From positions 95,375-153,298 of the forward strand of contig PS015213.1 in assembly GCA_048213135.1 (NCBI GenBank): a DNA stretch of 57,924 nt, read 5' to 3'. The position numbers were made by a program, and so were the translations under genes. Position 1 is the stretch's first letter. Every line of letters begins with the position of its first letter. Origin of the DNA: Reclinomonas americana ATCC 50394. Lineage: Eukaryota; Jakobida; Jakobea; Jakobida. The notes beneath the pieces were generated by a model. That model was not told the DNA's origin. It made no database searches and saw nothing but the letters and a program-made list of their open reading frames with translations. Below are positions 1 to 13,600 of this stretch, in pieces.

Positions 1-1308
1 AGCTACTACACACTGGCGCTGACCAAGGACGGAAAGGTGTATGAGATGGGTCGCCGGCATCGCGTGTACGGAAAGCACTCGGATCGTCCGCACATGTTGC
101 AGTGGTTCCAGCATCACGGAATCACTGTTCGGCGAATCGCCGCAGGAGCCACACACTTTGCTGCGATTGCAGGTCTCGCCGTCCCTGATTCATTCTTTGC
201 TTCTCCGACACTGAGCGCGTGTGCAGACAATGGGAATCTGTACATGTGGGGTGAGGCGACGGGAGGTCGCCTCGGGCGTGCCGGACTCGGCAACTACCAC
301 GACACACCCGTGCATGTGGAGACTCTGACCGGCGTCACTGACGTGGCTTGCGGGCAGATGCACACGGCTGCTGTTGCAGGTTTCGTTTGCGGGCGGCAGT
401 ACTCTCTGTGATTTTGCTCACACATCAAACAACAGAGTCCGGCAAGGTGTTTGTGTGGGGCGATGTTGCGTTGCTCGCTTCCGGTCGCCATTGTTTCCCT
501 ATTCGCACCCCCCCTTTTTTTTGCTCATGCTGCGAGCAGAACCACGCACTCCAACTCGGCCCGTTCAGCTGTCACAACTGGGAGACACCGGCGGATTTGA
601 GCTCGGTGGAGGAACGTGGCAGTGGCGACTTGCACGGACGACGGGCGGAGCGCGTCGTGGCGAGTGGCCACATGACAGCAGTGCTCACTGGTGAGAACAC
701 AAAAAACAGTCGCGGTGAGGTTGCGTCGTCTCACTGCTACNNNNNNNNNNNNNNNNNNNNACGCTCGCAGACACGCAAGGAGTCATCTCGTGGGGCCAAG
801 GTGACCACGGAAAACTGGGACTCGGCAGCGGTATCACCGTGCAGAGGGTCAGCAGCGCGTTGATCGCCACACATCACCCCAAATAGATCGCCGACTGTCT
901 CTCCTTTGTGTTGTGACAGATACCGCTGTCAATTGACGAACTGCGTGGCGCGGAGAGACGAGTGGCCAGCTTGTCGCTGGGTTTGGCTCACGCCGGCGCC
1001 ACGACCAGTTACGCGACGCTTGTTTCTCTCTCTTGTCTCACTCGTTACTGCCGCTGATGCCGCGCCACTGGAATGCAGCCTCGGGCGAGCTGTGGATGTG
1101 GGGCCACGGCGGTCATTTCCAGCTCGGTCTCGGCAATCTCTTTGACAAGTACAGTCCCACCCTCGGTACGTTATGTGCCATGCAGTTTTGGTTGCATCCC
1201 TGTGCCTCACTGTGCATTGTAGTGAGTGGACTGGGCGAAATGTTTGTCGAATCGGTATCGTGCGGTCTCCATGTTGCGTCCATCGCACCGCTGTCGTCTT
1301 TGACGTGA
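1..1308 (+). CDS. RCC1-repeat protein, 3' part (5' end outside window)
   Basis: RCC1 repeats form a beta-propeller used for chromatin or Ran binding, or as a regulatory module in larger proteins. The spliced frame shows successive blades: YTLALTKDGKVYEMG near the left edge, GNLYMWGEATGG..LG (237-290), GKVFVWG (440-460), NHALQLGPF (541-570), GVISWGQGDHGKLGLG (780-830) and ELWMWGHGGHFQLGLGN (1088-1140). The last exon ends in HVASIAPLSSLT and a TGA at 1306-1308. At least five introns are needed, for example from about 165 to 226 with a TGTGCAG acceptor. A 20-nt gap (741-760) falls at an intron or exon edge. No second domain is visible, so I cannot say whether this is RCC1 itself or an RCC1-like protein; the blades are diverged, which favours the latter. 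Confidence 0.8.
741..760. other. assembly gap, 20 N
   Basis: Run of N inside the RCC1-repeat gene, close to an intron/exon edge. Confidence 0.99.
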
Positions 1309-1600
1309 ATCTGTCTGACTGTTGTTTCAATTGCAAAGCACACATTGGTCGTGTGTCGAGCGCCCGCCTAGTACATACACAGTGCACAAGCGGTAATTTC
1401 ATTCCTTCACGCTGCACACGCACACACACACACACACACACCTGCATAAAGAAAAATACGATTCACGTATATAAAGAAAAGACGAAAGTATTGCGAAACA
1501 GGATACAAATGGAGAGAGAGAGAAGAGAGGGATTAGGGACGTTAAACAGAATACATGCAGAACAAAAAATCAAGCAATAATAATGATACACCACCACGCC
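1309..1600. repeat. convergent intergenic spacer with (CA)n tract
   Basis: This spacer separates the stop of the RCC1 gene from the stop of the kinase gene on the other strand. It holds an uninterrupted alternating purine-pyrimidine (CA)n tract at 1414-1441 and an AGAG-rich, A-rich stretch around 1440-1580. It must contain both 3' ends. I see no canonical AATAAA hexamer in the expected place for either gene, and no further gene. Confidence 0.6.
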
Positions 1601-4600
1601 CTATCGTGATGAGCGATCGCCGCCGCCGGTACCGCTCGGGGCTGGCGCAGCGCGTGCCGCTGTCGCTGCCGACGGCATCTCTGGGGATTTGGGCGCGGAG
1701 GGAGGCTTGGGAAGTGGGGGCACCACCAGCTGTCGATGAGGCACAGTGGGATCGGATTCGGCGCGACGCGGACGACCGAATTGCGGCGAGAATCGACGAT
1801 CCGACAGGATCTGCACCTGGTCCGGAGTGTCGTCGTCGCCCGTGGTTTCGTCGTCATCCAAATCGTCGTCGCCCATCAGCACGTCACGCAGAATCGGTTC
1901 CGATCGAGACGGATGTGCTGCAGGATGCTGCTGCTGCTGCTGTTGCGGCTGCTGCAGTTGTTGTTGTTGATGCGCCGACGACGAAGNNNNNNNNNNNNNN
2001 NNNNNNNNNNNNNNNNNNNNNNNNNNNNNNNNNNNNNNNNNNNNNNNNNNNNNNNNNNNNNNNNNNNNNNNNNNNNNNNNNNNNNNNNNNNNNNNNNNNN
2101 NNNNNNNNNNNNNNNNNNNNNNNNNNNNNNNNNNNNNNNNNNNNNNNNNNNNNNNNNNNNNNNNNNNNNNNNNNNNNNNNNNNNNNNNNNNNNNNNNNNN
2201 NNNNNNNNNNNNNNNNNNNNNNNNNNNNNNNNNNNNNNNNNNNNNNNNNNNNNNNNNNNNNNNNNNNNNNNNNNNNNNNNNNNNNNNNNNNNNNNNNNNN
2301 NNNNNNNNNNNNNNNNNNNNNNNNNNNNNNNNNNNNNNNNNNNNNNNNNNNNNNNNNNNNNNNNNNNNNNNNNNNNNNNNNNNNNNNNNNNNNNNNNNNN
2401 NNNNNNNNNNNNNNNNNNNNNNNNNNNNNNNNNNNNNNNNNNNNNNNNNNNNNNNNNNNNNNNNNNNNNNNNNNNNNNNNNNNNNNNNNNNNNNNNNNNN
2501 NNNNNNNNNNNNNNNNNNNNNNNNNNNNNNNNNNNNNNNNNNNNNNNNNNNNNNNNNNNNNNNNNNNNNNNNNNNNNNNNNNNNNNNNNNNNNNNNNNNN
2601 NNNNNNNNNNNNNNNNNNNNNNNNNNNNNNNNNNNNNNNNNNNNNNNNNNNNNNNNNNNNNNNNNNNNNNNNNNNNNNNNNNNNNNNNNNNNNNNNNNNN
2701 NNNNNNNNNNNNNNNNNNNNNNNNNNNNNNNNAGGAAGAGGCAGTGGAGGCCGACGACGAGGCCGACAGGCGCGACGCATGAAGCGGCGACGCCAGTGTG
2801 ACCTTGATCTGCGTTCCGTGCTCCTGCCCGGGTCCCACGACTGACGACGGCGCCGAGTGCGACGACATGCGAACACGGTGAACGCTGGAGGGCGCTGACG
2901 AGTGCAGCGCGCGAGGTGGAGAGCGCGTACGCCGACTGTGCAGCGGTCCGCGTGGCCGCTGTGACGGCGCCGACAGCGGGGAACCCTCGTCGGGCGAACG
3001 CGGTGACAGCACGTCGTCCGGCGGCACCTCACGCTCATGCAAACTGTACGATTGCGGCTCAGGGTGCATGGACGAACCGGGGCTTGGCGTGCCCGACGAG
3101 CCGCCGCGACCGCCACCGCCACCAGCACCACCACCGCCGCTGCTGCTGGTCACCGATAGCGAATCCGGTTCCGATGCATTCTCCTGCGACCGTGTCCGNN
3201 NNNNNNNNNNNNNNNNNNNNNNNNNNNNNNNNNNNNNNNNNNNNNNNNNNNNNNNNNNNNNNNNNNNNNNNNNNNNNNNNNNNNNNNNNNNNNNNNNNNN
3301 NNNNNNNNNNNNNNNNNNNNNNNNNNNNNNNNNNNNNNNNNNNNNNNNNNNNNNNNNNNNNNNNNNNNNNNNNNNNNNNNNNNNNNNNNNNNNNNNNNNN
3401 NNNNNNNNNNNNNNNNNNNNNNNNNNNNNNNNNNNNNNNNNNNNNNNNNNNNNNNNNNNNNNNNNNNNNNNNNNNNNNNNNNNNNNNNNNNNNNNNNNNN
3501 NNNNNNNNNNNNNNNNNNNNNNNNNNNNNNNNNNNNNNNNNNNNNNNNNNNNNNNNNNNNNNNNNNNNNNNNNNNNNNNNNNNNNNNNNNNNNNNNNNNN
3601 NNNNNNNNNNNNNNNNNNNNNNNNNNNNNNNNNNNNNNNNCGCGTGTTTGATGGGAACCATCAGCGACCCTCGTGGAGACGGCCGTCGCGGAGGAGGCGG
3701 CGGTCCGACGAGTGCACGCGGCGAACCAACGAGTCCCATCGATGCTGGGCTGCTGAGATCGTCGCCAAAGCTGCACGTACACGGTGTGAATCCTCACATT
3801 TTCTTGGCCCCGCCTACGCCAGCACGACAAGCAAACCAACTACGCACCTCGACGCCGTGCTGTTGCACGACAAGCTCGAGTCCAGTCCACTACCACCACC
3901 ACCACCACCACCAGCTGCACCAGTGGTGCCTCCCACACTCAGCGAACCCGACAAGCCGGCGCCACCGCCAGAGACACCAGCAGAGGCACTGCCTATTGAC
4001 AAATCGGCACCGGCTGGCGTGCTCGCCGCGAAGCTGCCGGTGAGGGCACTGGAATCGAGCGCATCGCTCGAATGGTCATCGTCGCCGGGGTCGGAGAACG
4101 CCGGCTCTGGCGAATACGCATCGCCACACAGCTCCCGACTCAGCGGCTCAATGTGTGCACCAATGAGGGCCGCCGGTGGCGACACCGTGCCCTGCGGCAG
4201 CGACGACGACCGAGGCCGCGACGACGACGAGGAGGAGGAGAGCGGTGAACTCACATCGCCGTCCTCCATCGGGTACAGGCCGTCGGGATTGGTGTTGTGG
4301 CGCAGCCAAATGTTGCCGCGGTTCACCAACAGTGCCGGATCCACGGTGGCGGCAATGTTGGGCGACGACTGCCCACGCGACACGACGGCACTGAATGGGG
4401 CGGTGCTGCTGCCGGTCGACGCGTGATGCGAGTGAGCCGAGTGCACTTGCTGTTGCTGTTGCTGCTTGCGCCGTGCATGCAGAGGCATGCGCGCACCGGG
4501 CGGCAGATTTTGCTGGTGGAAGTGCTGCTGATTGTGGCCCGTGGACACAAACGAGCCACCGACAAATGGACCAACAGTCGATGCGTGCCGTGAGTTTTGC

Positions 4601-7600
4601 ATCTGTGGCATCACCACATTANNNNNNNNNNNNNNNNNNNNNNNNNNNNNNNNNNNNNNNNNNNNNNNNNNNNNNNNNNNNNNNNNNNNNNNNNNNNNNN
4701 NNNNNNNNNNNNNNNNNNNNNNNNNNNNNNNNNNNNNNNNNNNNNNNNNNNNNNNNNNNNNNNNNNNNNNNNNNNNNNNNNNNNNNNNNNNNNNNNNNNN
4801 NNNNNNNNNNNNNNNNNNNNNNNNNNNNNNNNNNNNNNNNNNNNNNNNNNNNNNNNNNNNNNNNNNNNNNNNNNNNNNNNNNNNNNNNNNNNNNNNNNNN
4901 NNNNNNNNNNNNNNNNNNNNNNNNNNNNNNNNNNNNNNNNNNNNNNNNNNNNNNNNNNNNNNNNNNNNNNNNNNNNNNNNNNNNNNNNNNNNNNNNNNNN
5001 NNNNNNNNNNNNNNNNNNNNNNNNNNNNNNNNNNNNNNNNNNNNNNNNNNNNNNNNNNNNNNNNNNNNNNNNNNNNNNNNNNNNNNNNNNNNNNNNNNNN
5101 NNNNNNNNNNNNNNNNNNNNNNNNNNNNNNNNNNNNNNNNNNNNNNNNNNNNNNNNNNNNNNNNNNNNNNNNNNNNNNNNNNNNNNNNNNNNNNNNNCCG
5201 AGCATCAGTAGCGGAGACCGAGTGCGGGCAGTGTTGCGCGGCCGCGACACGGCAATGTTGCGCTGTGTCGGCAAGGTCAACACAACATCACAAGCAAGCA
5301 GTAGAAAGAAAGTCACTCGCACACACTCACCAGTGACGGGTGACGAGTGTCAGCCAGCAGGGAGCCAGGACCATTGGGACCGCCTCCCTGCTGTGCGCTC
5401 GGGGCACCGGATCCTGTGCCACTGCCTGCACCGAGAGTCGACGGAGACGGTGATCGAGAAGAGGCGCGTGACGTGGGCGCTGACAGCGAGGAGCGCGCGG
5501 CGGCCAGCGACGACTCGGTAGCCGCACGGATGAGTGGCGCAAACATCACCGGCACGCCGGCAGCTGCTGCCGCCGATGCTCTGGAGGCTGCATTGGCGGC
5601 GGTGGCGTTTGCTGCTGCTGCCGCGGACGAGCCATCTGCATTTCAATAACAGAACACAGTGAGAAAGAAGCGACTCTCACAGCGCGACACACTGGCTCGC
5701 GACGCACCAATGACAGGGAGAGAGTTGCGATGCAAGTCAATCGCCGTTGATGTCGCATTCGGATCGAAATCTCCGACCATGAAGGGATGCACCGTGTCGA
5801 ACGCCGAATTGGATCGGGGACGCTCGTGCACGTAGCCCTGGAAGGCGAGGCGAGTGGCTTGCGACGGCGACAAATCCACTGACGGCGACTCGGCGCCACC
5901 ACCTTCACCTCCGGCACTGCTGCCGCGACCACTGCCCGCTGCCGACAGACTACCGTCGTTGGATGGATTGGCGCGCAGAACTGCGTGCGAAACACCAGGC
6001 TATACAAAAAAAACAGTCAGACGCCGCCAAGGAAGAAATGTCACTGCGCAATACAAGCGAGCGCGACNNNNNNNNNNNNNNNNNNNNNNNNNNNNNNNNN
6101 NNNNNNNNNNNNNNNNNNNNNNNNNNNNNNNNNNNNNNNNNNNNNNNNNNNNNNNNNNNNNNNNNNNNNNNNNNNNNNNNNNNNNNNNNNNNNNNNNNNN
6201 NNNNNNNNNNNNNNNNNNNNNNNNNNNNNNNNNNNNNNNNNNNNNNNNNNNNNNNNNNNNNNNNNNNNNNNNNNNNNNNNNNNNNNNNNNNNNNNNNNNN
6301 NNNNNNNNNNNNNNNNNNNNNNNNNNNNNNNNNNNNNNNNNNNNNNNNNNNNNNNNNNNNNNNNNNNNNNNNNNNNNNNNNNNNNNNNNNNNNNNNNNNN
6401 NNNNNNNNNNNNNNNNNNNNNNNNNNNNNNNNNNNNNNNNNNNNNNNNNNNNNNNNNNNNNNNNNNNNNNNNNNNNNNNNNNNNNNNNNNNNNNNNNNNN
6501 NNNNNNNGCAACTTCACGCGAACTGTGCTCACTGCTGTCGGCTGCCTCGCTGTCACTCGTGTAGCACACATCAAGATGCGTGCTCGGTGTCATTGTGACC
6601 TGCAGCCAGTCACAAAATATAGTGAGAAGAAGCAATGAAGAATAGGGGTGGGGGCACGCCGCACCTGGTCCAGTGACAACGATTCAGGCGTGACGCCGCG
6701 GTCACTCAGCGTGCCGCCCATGTGCGGTGACCCACCCGGCGTCATGCCCGACGAGCCGGTGCTGTCGACCATGGTTGCGGCAACACTGCTGTATGCCGGA
6801 GCCTGCTCGGAGGTCAGCTTTGCCAAGTTGGTGGCGTTCGTGATGTTGAAGCCGAGGAACTCGTCGGCATCACTGTCGTCCGAATCGACCTGCTCGATAA
6901 AGGCGAGCCAGTGAGCTTGCGGGAGAAGGGGTGAATACGCAAAAAGAAAGCTCGCGCACTGTTTCTGCATCGGCGGCTGCACTGCGCTCCTCCTTGGTGC
7001 TGGAGTCCGAGCTCGAGGACTCGTCGTCGTCGGAAATGACGTCGGACTTGATGGGATACACAGCGTGTCTCTCTGCACGAGTGGTGATGAGTGAGGGCGA
7101 CACGCACAGCATCATTGCGCGACTGCGGGTTCACACCTTCGAACAGCGACGTGTCCTCGTCGTCACCAGTCTCGGGCACATACTCGGCTCGCTGACGATG
7201 AATGTTCTCCCAGTCAATGGTCGCAAAGAACGGGTGTGCCTTGATTTCAGCAGCACCTGCGACACGCGATGACAATACCGTGAGGATGCGGCGGGAGAGG
7301 GCAAATAGAGAGTCCTCATCACCCACTCACCATGCGCTCCAAGTCGACGATTGGGATCACGACGCAAGAATTGCTTGATCAAGTCGCGTGCATCCTCCGA
7401 CACATCCTCCGGCAGATCGTCCCACGGAATGTCTACGGTAGGGTGAAGTGAGCACAATCGCGCACGTAGAGTGCAATGGAGTGCACGTCGGTGGCTCAAC
7501 TCAGTGAGAGAATGTTGTCAAAGATGGCCTCGGGCGTGGCGTCGTTGAAGGGTGGGCAGCCGGTGAGGAACTCGAAGAGACAGACGCCAACCGACCACCA

Positions 7601-10600
7601 ATCGATCGCGGCACCTGCGTCGTGCATGAGTTCGCCGCCGCCGTGTACAACATACACGATGGAGCCCAGCAAAAGCACGCAACTCTGTTCGAGGCCGAGC
7701 AGCACCTCGGGACTCATATAATCCGGACTGCCGCACGCGCTGCCGAGACGCTCGCGTCGACCCTCTTTCTCACCAGTTGGCGACATGGCCGACGGCGGTG
7801 GGCGCATCGGCGACTTGCCAGTCATGTCCACCGTCTCGTCCATGAACGGGTCTGTGTGGTTGATACACAGATGTGGGTTCAGTAAAAAGATGGTGAGTAC
7901 CGGTGATGATGCAAAGCACGTCACCGTCAACAAGGCCGGCACGAGCGAGGCCAAAGTCAGACAGCTTCACGTGTCCATCGGTTGTGATCAGCATGTTATC
8001 CGGCTTGATGTCACTGCGGTGGCGGAAACAATCAATGAGTGCGAGACAGCTGACATATTTTTTCTTTCGTTTCACACACAAAAACACACCGGTGCAAAAT
8101 GTCGTGCGAATGCAGATACTCGAGAGCCAACACGACTTCGGCAATGTACTGCCGTGCCATGTTCTCGGGGAACTCGCCGAAACGCTGCAGCAGCGCGAAC
8201 AAGTCGCCGCCGTTGAGGAACTCCATCACCAGATACAAATGTTTCTGCGATCCAGACGAGTCGCGAGTCAGCATCATACCAACACGCCACACACACACAC
8301 ACAAGCTATCGTTTTTGTGCTTCACCTTGCCCTGGAACGAGTAGTAGAAGCGCACGAGGAACGGGTTGCTGGTCTGCGCCAGCACATCGCGCTCGGCCAG
8401 CACGCGCTTCACCTGCTTCCGCCGCACCATTTCGTCCTTGCGCAGCACCTTGATGGCGTACAGGTCGCCAGTCGAGAGCTTGCGCGCCAGGAACACGCGA
8501 CCAAATGCACCGCGAGAGATGCACTTGATGACACGGAAGTCGCGAATCGACATGCCACGCGACTTGGGCTGTGTGAGCGCCACGAGGTGAGTCAGCCACC
8601 CACCAGTGGGGAGAGAAAAGACTAGCACCGCCCTTCCAACTCACCCTTGACAACAGGCGCGGGGTATTCGGCTCCGACAGGAAGCTGGCATCCTCGCTCT
8701 CCTCGAATCGTCGCGGAGTACTCATGTTGGACGCTGCGACACTCGATCGGTAAGGGAGGAACTTCTGTTCTGTGACATGCCTTCCTCTACGCAACAAAAC
8801 GTGTCGTCGCCAACAAAGTCGTGCGCAAAGGGCGAGTGCGACTGGCCCGACATGTGGTACGTGTGATCGCCGTGCATGTTGGGTGACTGCGCCTCGGAGC
8901 CAAACAACTGCGGCGAGTCCGACGAGCCCGGCAGGCGTGGCGAGTTGTAATCCGACCCAGAACCGGCACCCGTAACACCAATCCCGAATGGATTCGAGTC
9001 CAGCGAGATGTGCGGGTGTTCTTGACTTCGGCTCGACAGCTGATGCCACCAATCATATCATCATCAGTGGGAAGTGATCAGGGCGACAGACGAAACGACA
9101 ACTGGCACTCACCGGTGAGTCAATCTCTTCGCGTCCTCGTGGCACACGCGGCGACATCGAGTCCATGCTCTTCCTTCCGACGCCCAGCTCGGGATTCGGA
9201 CTGGGAGGCATCAGGCCAAGCTGTAACTAGCACAAAGCATTACCATGTATGAGCAACGCAATTGGCCAATGAAGCAAAAAGCTCTGCGCGTCGCAACTGA
9301 GTCCGGTTGGAACTGGTCCAGTGACGACGACGAGTTGCGACGCGAGTGCGTCCTCGATCCCGCCACCGTCGACATGTAACGACCGGCAGCCGACGCGGCA
9401 CCGTCCTTGAGTGCCGCCAGCTTGTCAGCCACCACACTCTCGATACGCCGCGCAAACACCATGAGGTTCTCGTTGATGTGTGGTGCACTCTCCTGCGTGG
9501 GGGAGGGTGAGTGACAGACAACTCGTGATGGTGAGAATCGAGGAGAGTACGCACTTGGATGAGATGGCTAATGTGCGAGAAGAGCGTCTGGCAAGCCACG
9601 GGCGACTCGTACGGGCCACAGTTCAGCTTCAAGACGCTGTGTGCCGACAAACGAAAGTGGTGAGTGAATTCTAGAAAACAGTGGAAGCAGGGCGACAGCA
9701 CACGCAACTGCATGGCCAGCAGGTACAAGTTTCGCATCACCGGAATGTCCGCATCCTCACAAGCATTCACCGTGGCCTCGTCCTGCACCAGACACAGATG
9801 AGTGAAAAATAGGGTGGTGATGCACATGGGAGAAGAGTACGTACCCAGTTCTCGGCTCCCTGCGGCATCTTCTTGCGCAACGCTCGTGCCAGCTGCGGCG
9901 GAGATGAGCACGTCGCCCGCAACACTCAACACGCCCACACACTTTCTCTTCGCCTCACCTTGCGTAATCTCTCGTCGCAGCTCGATGCCTTGACACCACT
10001 GTTGCTAAACTTGGTGCAATGGCGCGAATGCTCCTCCAGCATGTCCACTGGCACCACCTCCTCGCAGATGCGGCACAAGAGATCGAGTGCCACCGGGCTC
10101 TGCGGCGTCGGAGCCGGCAAGTCCGAGTGGCGTCGAATAAGTGGTGGTGCTGATCGCGCGCTCGTCGGTGGTGAATACGTGTAGCTGCCGACAGCTGTGC
10201 GCGGGCGATTGTGGTAAAGTGGCGGAACTGTGGGACTTGACCCATCTGCGTGCAGATGTCAATAAATGACGCGGGTGGCAAAGTCACCGCAATGGGCGAG
10301 AGAGAATGACACACACCTGCTGAATCGATAGATCCAGTAGACAACGGCTGAGGTGGCACGCCACCAACTTGCAGAGCGATCGGGTGCAGCGGTTCCAGCG
10401 CAGCCTATTCACATTTGTTTTCTTCGAGTCAGCTTGTGTGGAATCACCTGGAGTCACGCACGACACACAGCGATGTACCTGGTGCGCAGCACTGCTGCTG
10501 TCGTCGTCATCATCATCATTCCCCGCGAGGAGACGTCCGCGATATTGCCCGGTGCCACTCAGCTCGCCTGTCGGCGAGAGCGGCACTGAGGCCATGCTAT

Positions 10601-13600
10601 CCGGTGTGAACACGGTACTGCGTCCGAGTCCGTCACTCTCCGGCGACGAGAGCACCTGACCGGGCGAACCAAGCGGTACGACGGCACTCGAGGCAGAGGC
10701 CGGCGTGTGCATCCCCCTGGAGCTGGCTGGGGTGTCGGCGGCTGCGCGGCCAGCCTGCGGTGCGGCGGCAGATGGCGTGGCCGAGCCGCTGCCGCTGGCG
10801 TCATCCGTGTTCTTGGACCGCAGGCCCAATTTGGCGAATACGCGAGTCAACCAGGTACCCTGGCATCATCACGACAATGTGTCAGCAAAAACAATAATCA
10901 ACAGGGTTTCCAACCTCTGTGTGTGCGTGCGTGTGCGTCACCTTTTTCGCCGAGCCGCCCACCGATGATACACTCTCGGGAGGCGAGGCCGGCGACAACA
11001 CGTCGCTGGGTGTGTTGGGCGATGTGGCATCCGACGGCGATACCGTTTCATCGCTTCCAGTGGCCGTTGGCATTCGCTCATGCAACACCACGTCAATCGG
11101 CGATAGTGGCGGGGGCGTCTGTGGTCGGTCAGTCTGACTCGGCGGCGTGAAATCCAATGTGACGGCCGAAGCGTCGAGAGCCGAGCTACCGCCATCGCCC
11201 GGACCCCTGCCTCCTTCGCTACCTCCATCGCCACCACTTGCTCGAGTTAATGAGATCTGCAGGGGACCTGAACCTCTTGGCACGGGAGTGAATGGTGTTG
11301 ACACCGCCAGCGCGGGAGGTGTTGATGGTGTCGCCGAATCTGCTGCTGCTGCTGCTGCCGGCGTTGTTGTTGTCGTTGTCGTCGTGGTGGTGGTAGTAGT
11401 GGTCGCCGGTGCGGTGGTGACGGATAATCTGTGGACCGAGGCGGGTGGCGGCGGAATGACAATCGTGGAGGGAGTCAGTGGTTCAAGCGAGGCCGCTCCG
11501 TGGTCGGCGGCAGGTGGCGGGGATTTCCTGGAGAGCAAGTGTGGCGACTTGGGAGGCGTTTGACTCGGTGTGGTTGCCGGTGTCTGCGTGGGGGGAGAGT
11601 GTGAGCCGAGGGGGAGGTGCAAAAAATGACGACATCGCTGGCGACGGCGCACCCCTTCCGCCGACACCGCCATTCGATCGGTGGCACCCGAGGCTTTCGG
11701 AGGCGACAGATGCTGCGGTTTGAATCCCGATTCCTCGGCGACGCGGTCGGCCACCTGCACATCCAAATGGCCGCTGATTTCCGTGAGAGGATCCGCCAGC
11801 TCGCCCATGGTCGGGTTGCGTCGAATGCCACTTCCGCGCCGCGCTCGCGATGTTGGACTGTTCGGCGGGTGTGGAGGCCCACCAGGCAACCCAACAAACG
11901 TATTCTGCTTGCGCATCTTGCTGCGGGACGACGTAGTTCCGGTTTTTGTGCCGACTGGCGTGCCGCTGGCCGGCACGTTCTCCGTCTGCGTGAGACGGAA
12001 GCGAGTGAGTCACAGCGACACACGCACTGGGCGACAGATAGCCAACAACGCACCAGGTAGGCCGTCAGGCGAGTGATGCGCGACAGGAGGAACATGAGCT
12101 TGCGTGCATATTTGCGCAGAATGTTGCTCACTTCGTCGCCATTGACGTACGACTTGTCCTCCTCCACATTCTCAATCTCCTCAATGAGCTTGCGTAACCG
12201 CTCGCCATTGCGCAACTCTTGCACAGGCGTGTCGAGAATCAACTGCGACTTCTCTTTCAACAACCGGATGCCACGAATCTGGCCCTCACTCGTGCACGCC
12301 TTGGTCTCGAATCCCTCAATGTCGTGCAAGAACACGCGAATGTCCTCGTCCGTCTGCTGCTTCAGTGTGGCCAATCGTCGCTCCAGCGCATCTACTGTCT
12401 CGGTGCCGGCTGTGCCCGCGTTGCGTACTCTGCCACTCGTGGATGAGAAGGACGACGAGGAAAATACACAGATGATTTGCTCATACCTCCGATCAAAGAG
12501 TGTCGACCTCCCCGCCGGTGTGGGCATGGCACGGCGTGTCTTGGGTGCCGGCGTGACAGGAAATGTGTGCCCGACCAGTGCACTGGCCTCGAATACACCA
12601 ATCTGTGGTGCAATAAGAGAAGAATGAGTCACATGCACATCGTGGGGGCGGGGACGTGTGTCGATGCCGCCGGACTGAGAAGACGAACCGTCGCCGCAGC
12701 ACCACCGACTCCCTCCGGTGTGCCCTTTTTGGGAGACGCCGGTGTTCCTGCACCGTGCTTGGGTGACGATCGCACCGGCGAGGCCGACGGCGACGCCGAC
12801 GATGCGCGCCCAATGCGACGTGACGGCGACAAGGACGAGTGCGTCGCATCGGCAGGCTCGGGAGAATCATCGCCGCCACCGCCACCGCCACCACCACCGC
12901 CAACACCGCCGCTGAGCAGTCCCCGACGGCGATCACCACTGCGTCGCGGTGGCGTAAAGTCCTCGGCAGGAATGCTCAACAGAATGCCCAGCGACCGATC
13001 GCTGCGGAACAACAAGAGTGATGAGTACCAGAAGGAATGAATCCAGGGCTCCTCTCCCCTCTGCTTGTCCACACACATACACACACAGACGCACCGCTCG
13101 GCACGCGTGAGAGGCTCCGGCACGGGAGGCGGCGACGTGCCAGCCAGCGCCGTTCCTGTCTGCGATGACGTATCACTCCCGCCGCCGTAGCCACCGGCGC
13201 CCACACTCCCACCACTGCCCAGCGCGCCCATCAACCGCCCATCACCACCTGCACTGCCATCGCCCGCACCACCACCAGCACCACCAGCCACGCGCTGATC
13301 ATCATCGCCAAAGTACGGCAAATCAGAGTGATGCAGCACACCCGCACTCTCACGATTCCTCGCCGCCACACCCGACAGCGTCGTCGGCGAGTTGTGCGTC
13401 GCCGTGTGATACACCGCCGACGCACGTCGCCCACGCAACAGCACTGCGCGCTGGCGTGTGAGAGCAGTGGAGAGAGAGAGGCGACATGGCGCGAAAGGGG
13501 GCAAGGGCAAACACACACACCTTGCTCACACAACTGCGTCGGCAGCGACATGGAGAGACCACGCAGCCACGACTCGTCGACCGAGAGCAGCTCACTCCCG

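Noticed and set aside
1414-1441. Possible CRISPR-like or satellite array
   Set aside because: It is a plain (CA)n microsatellite; there are no spacers, and the window is clearly eukaryotic.
11350-11410. Poly-Val open frame on the plus strand
   Set aside because: It is the antisense of a poly-Thr stretch (ACx codons) in the kinase; flanking sequence supports only the minus-strand frame.
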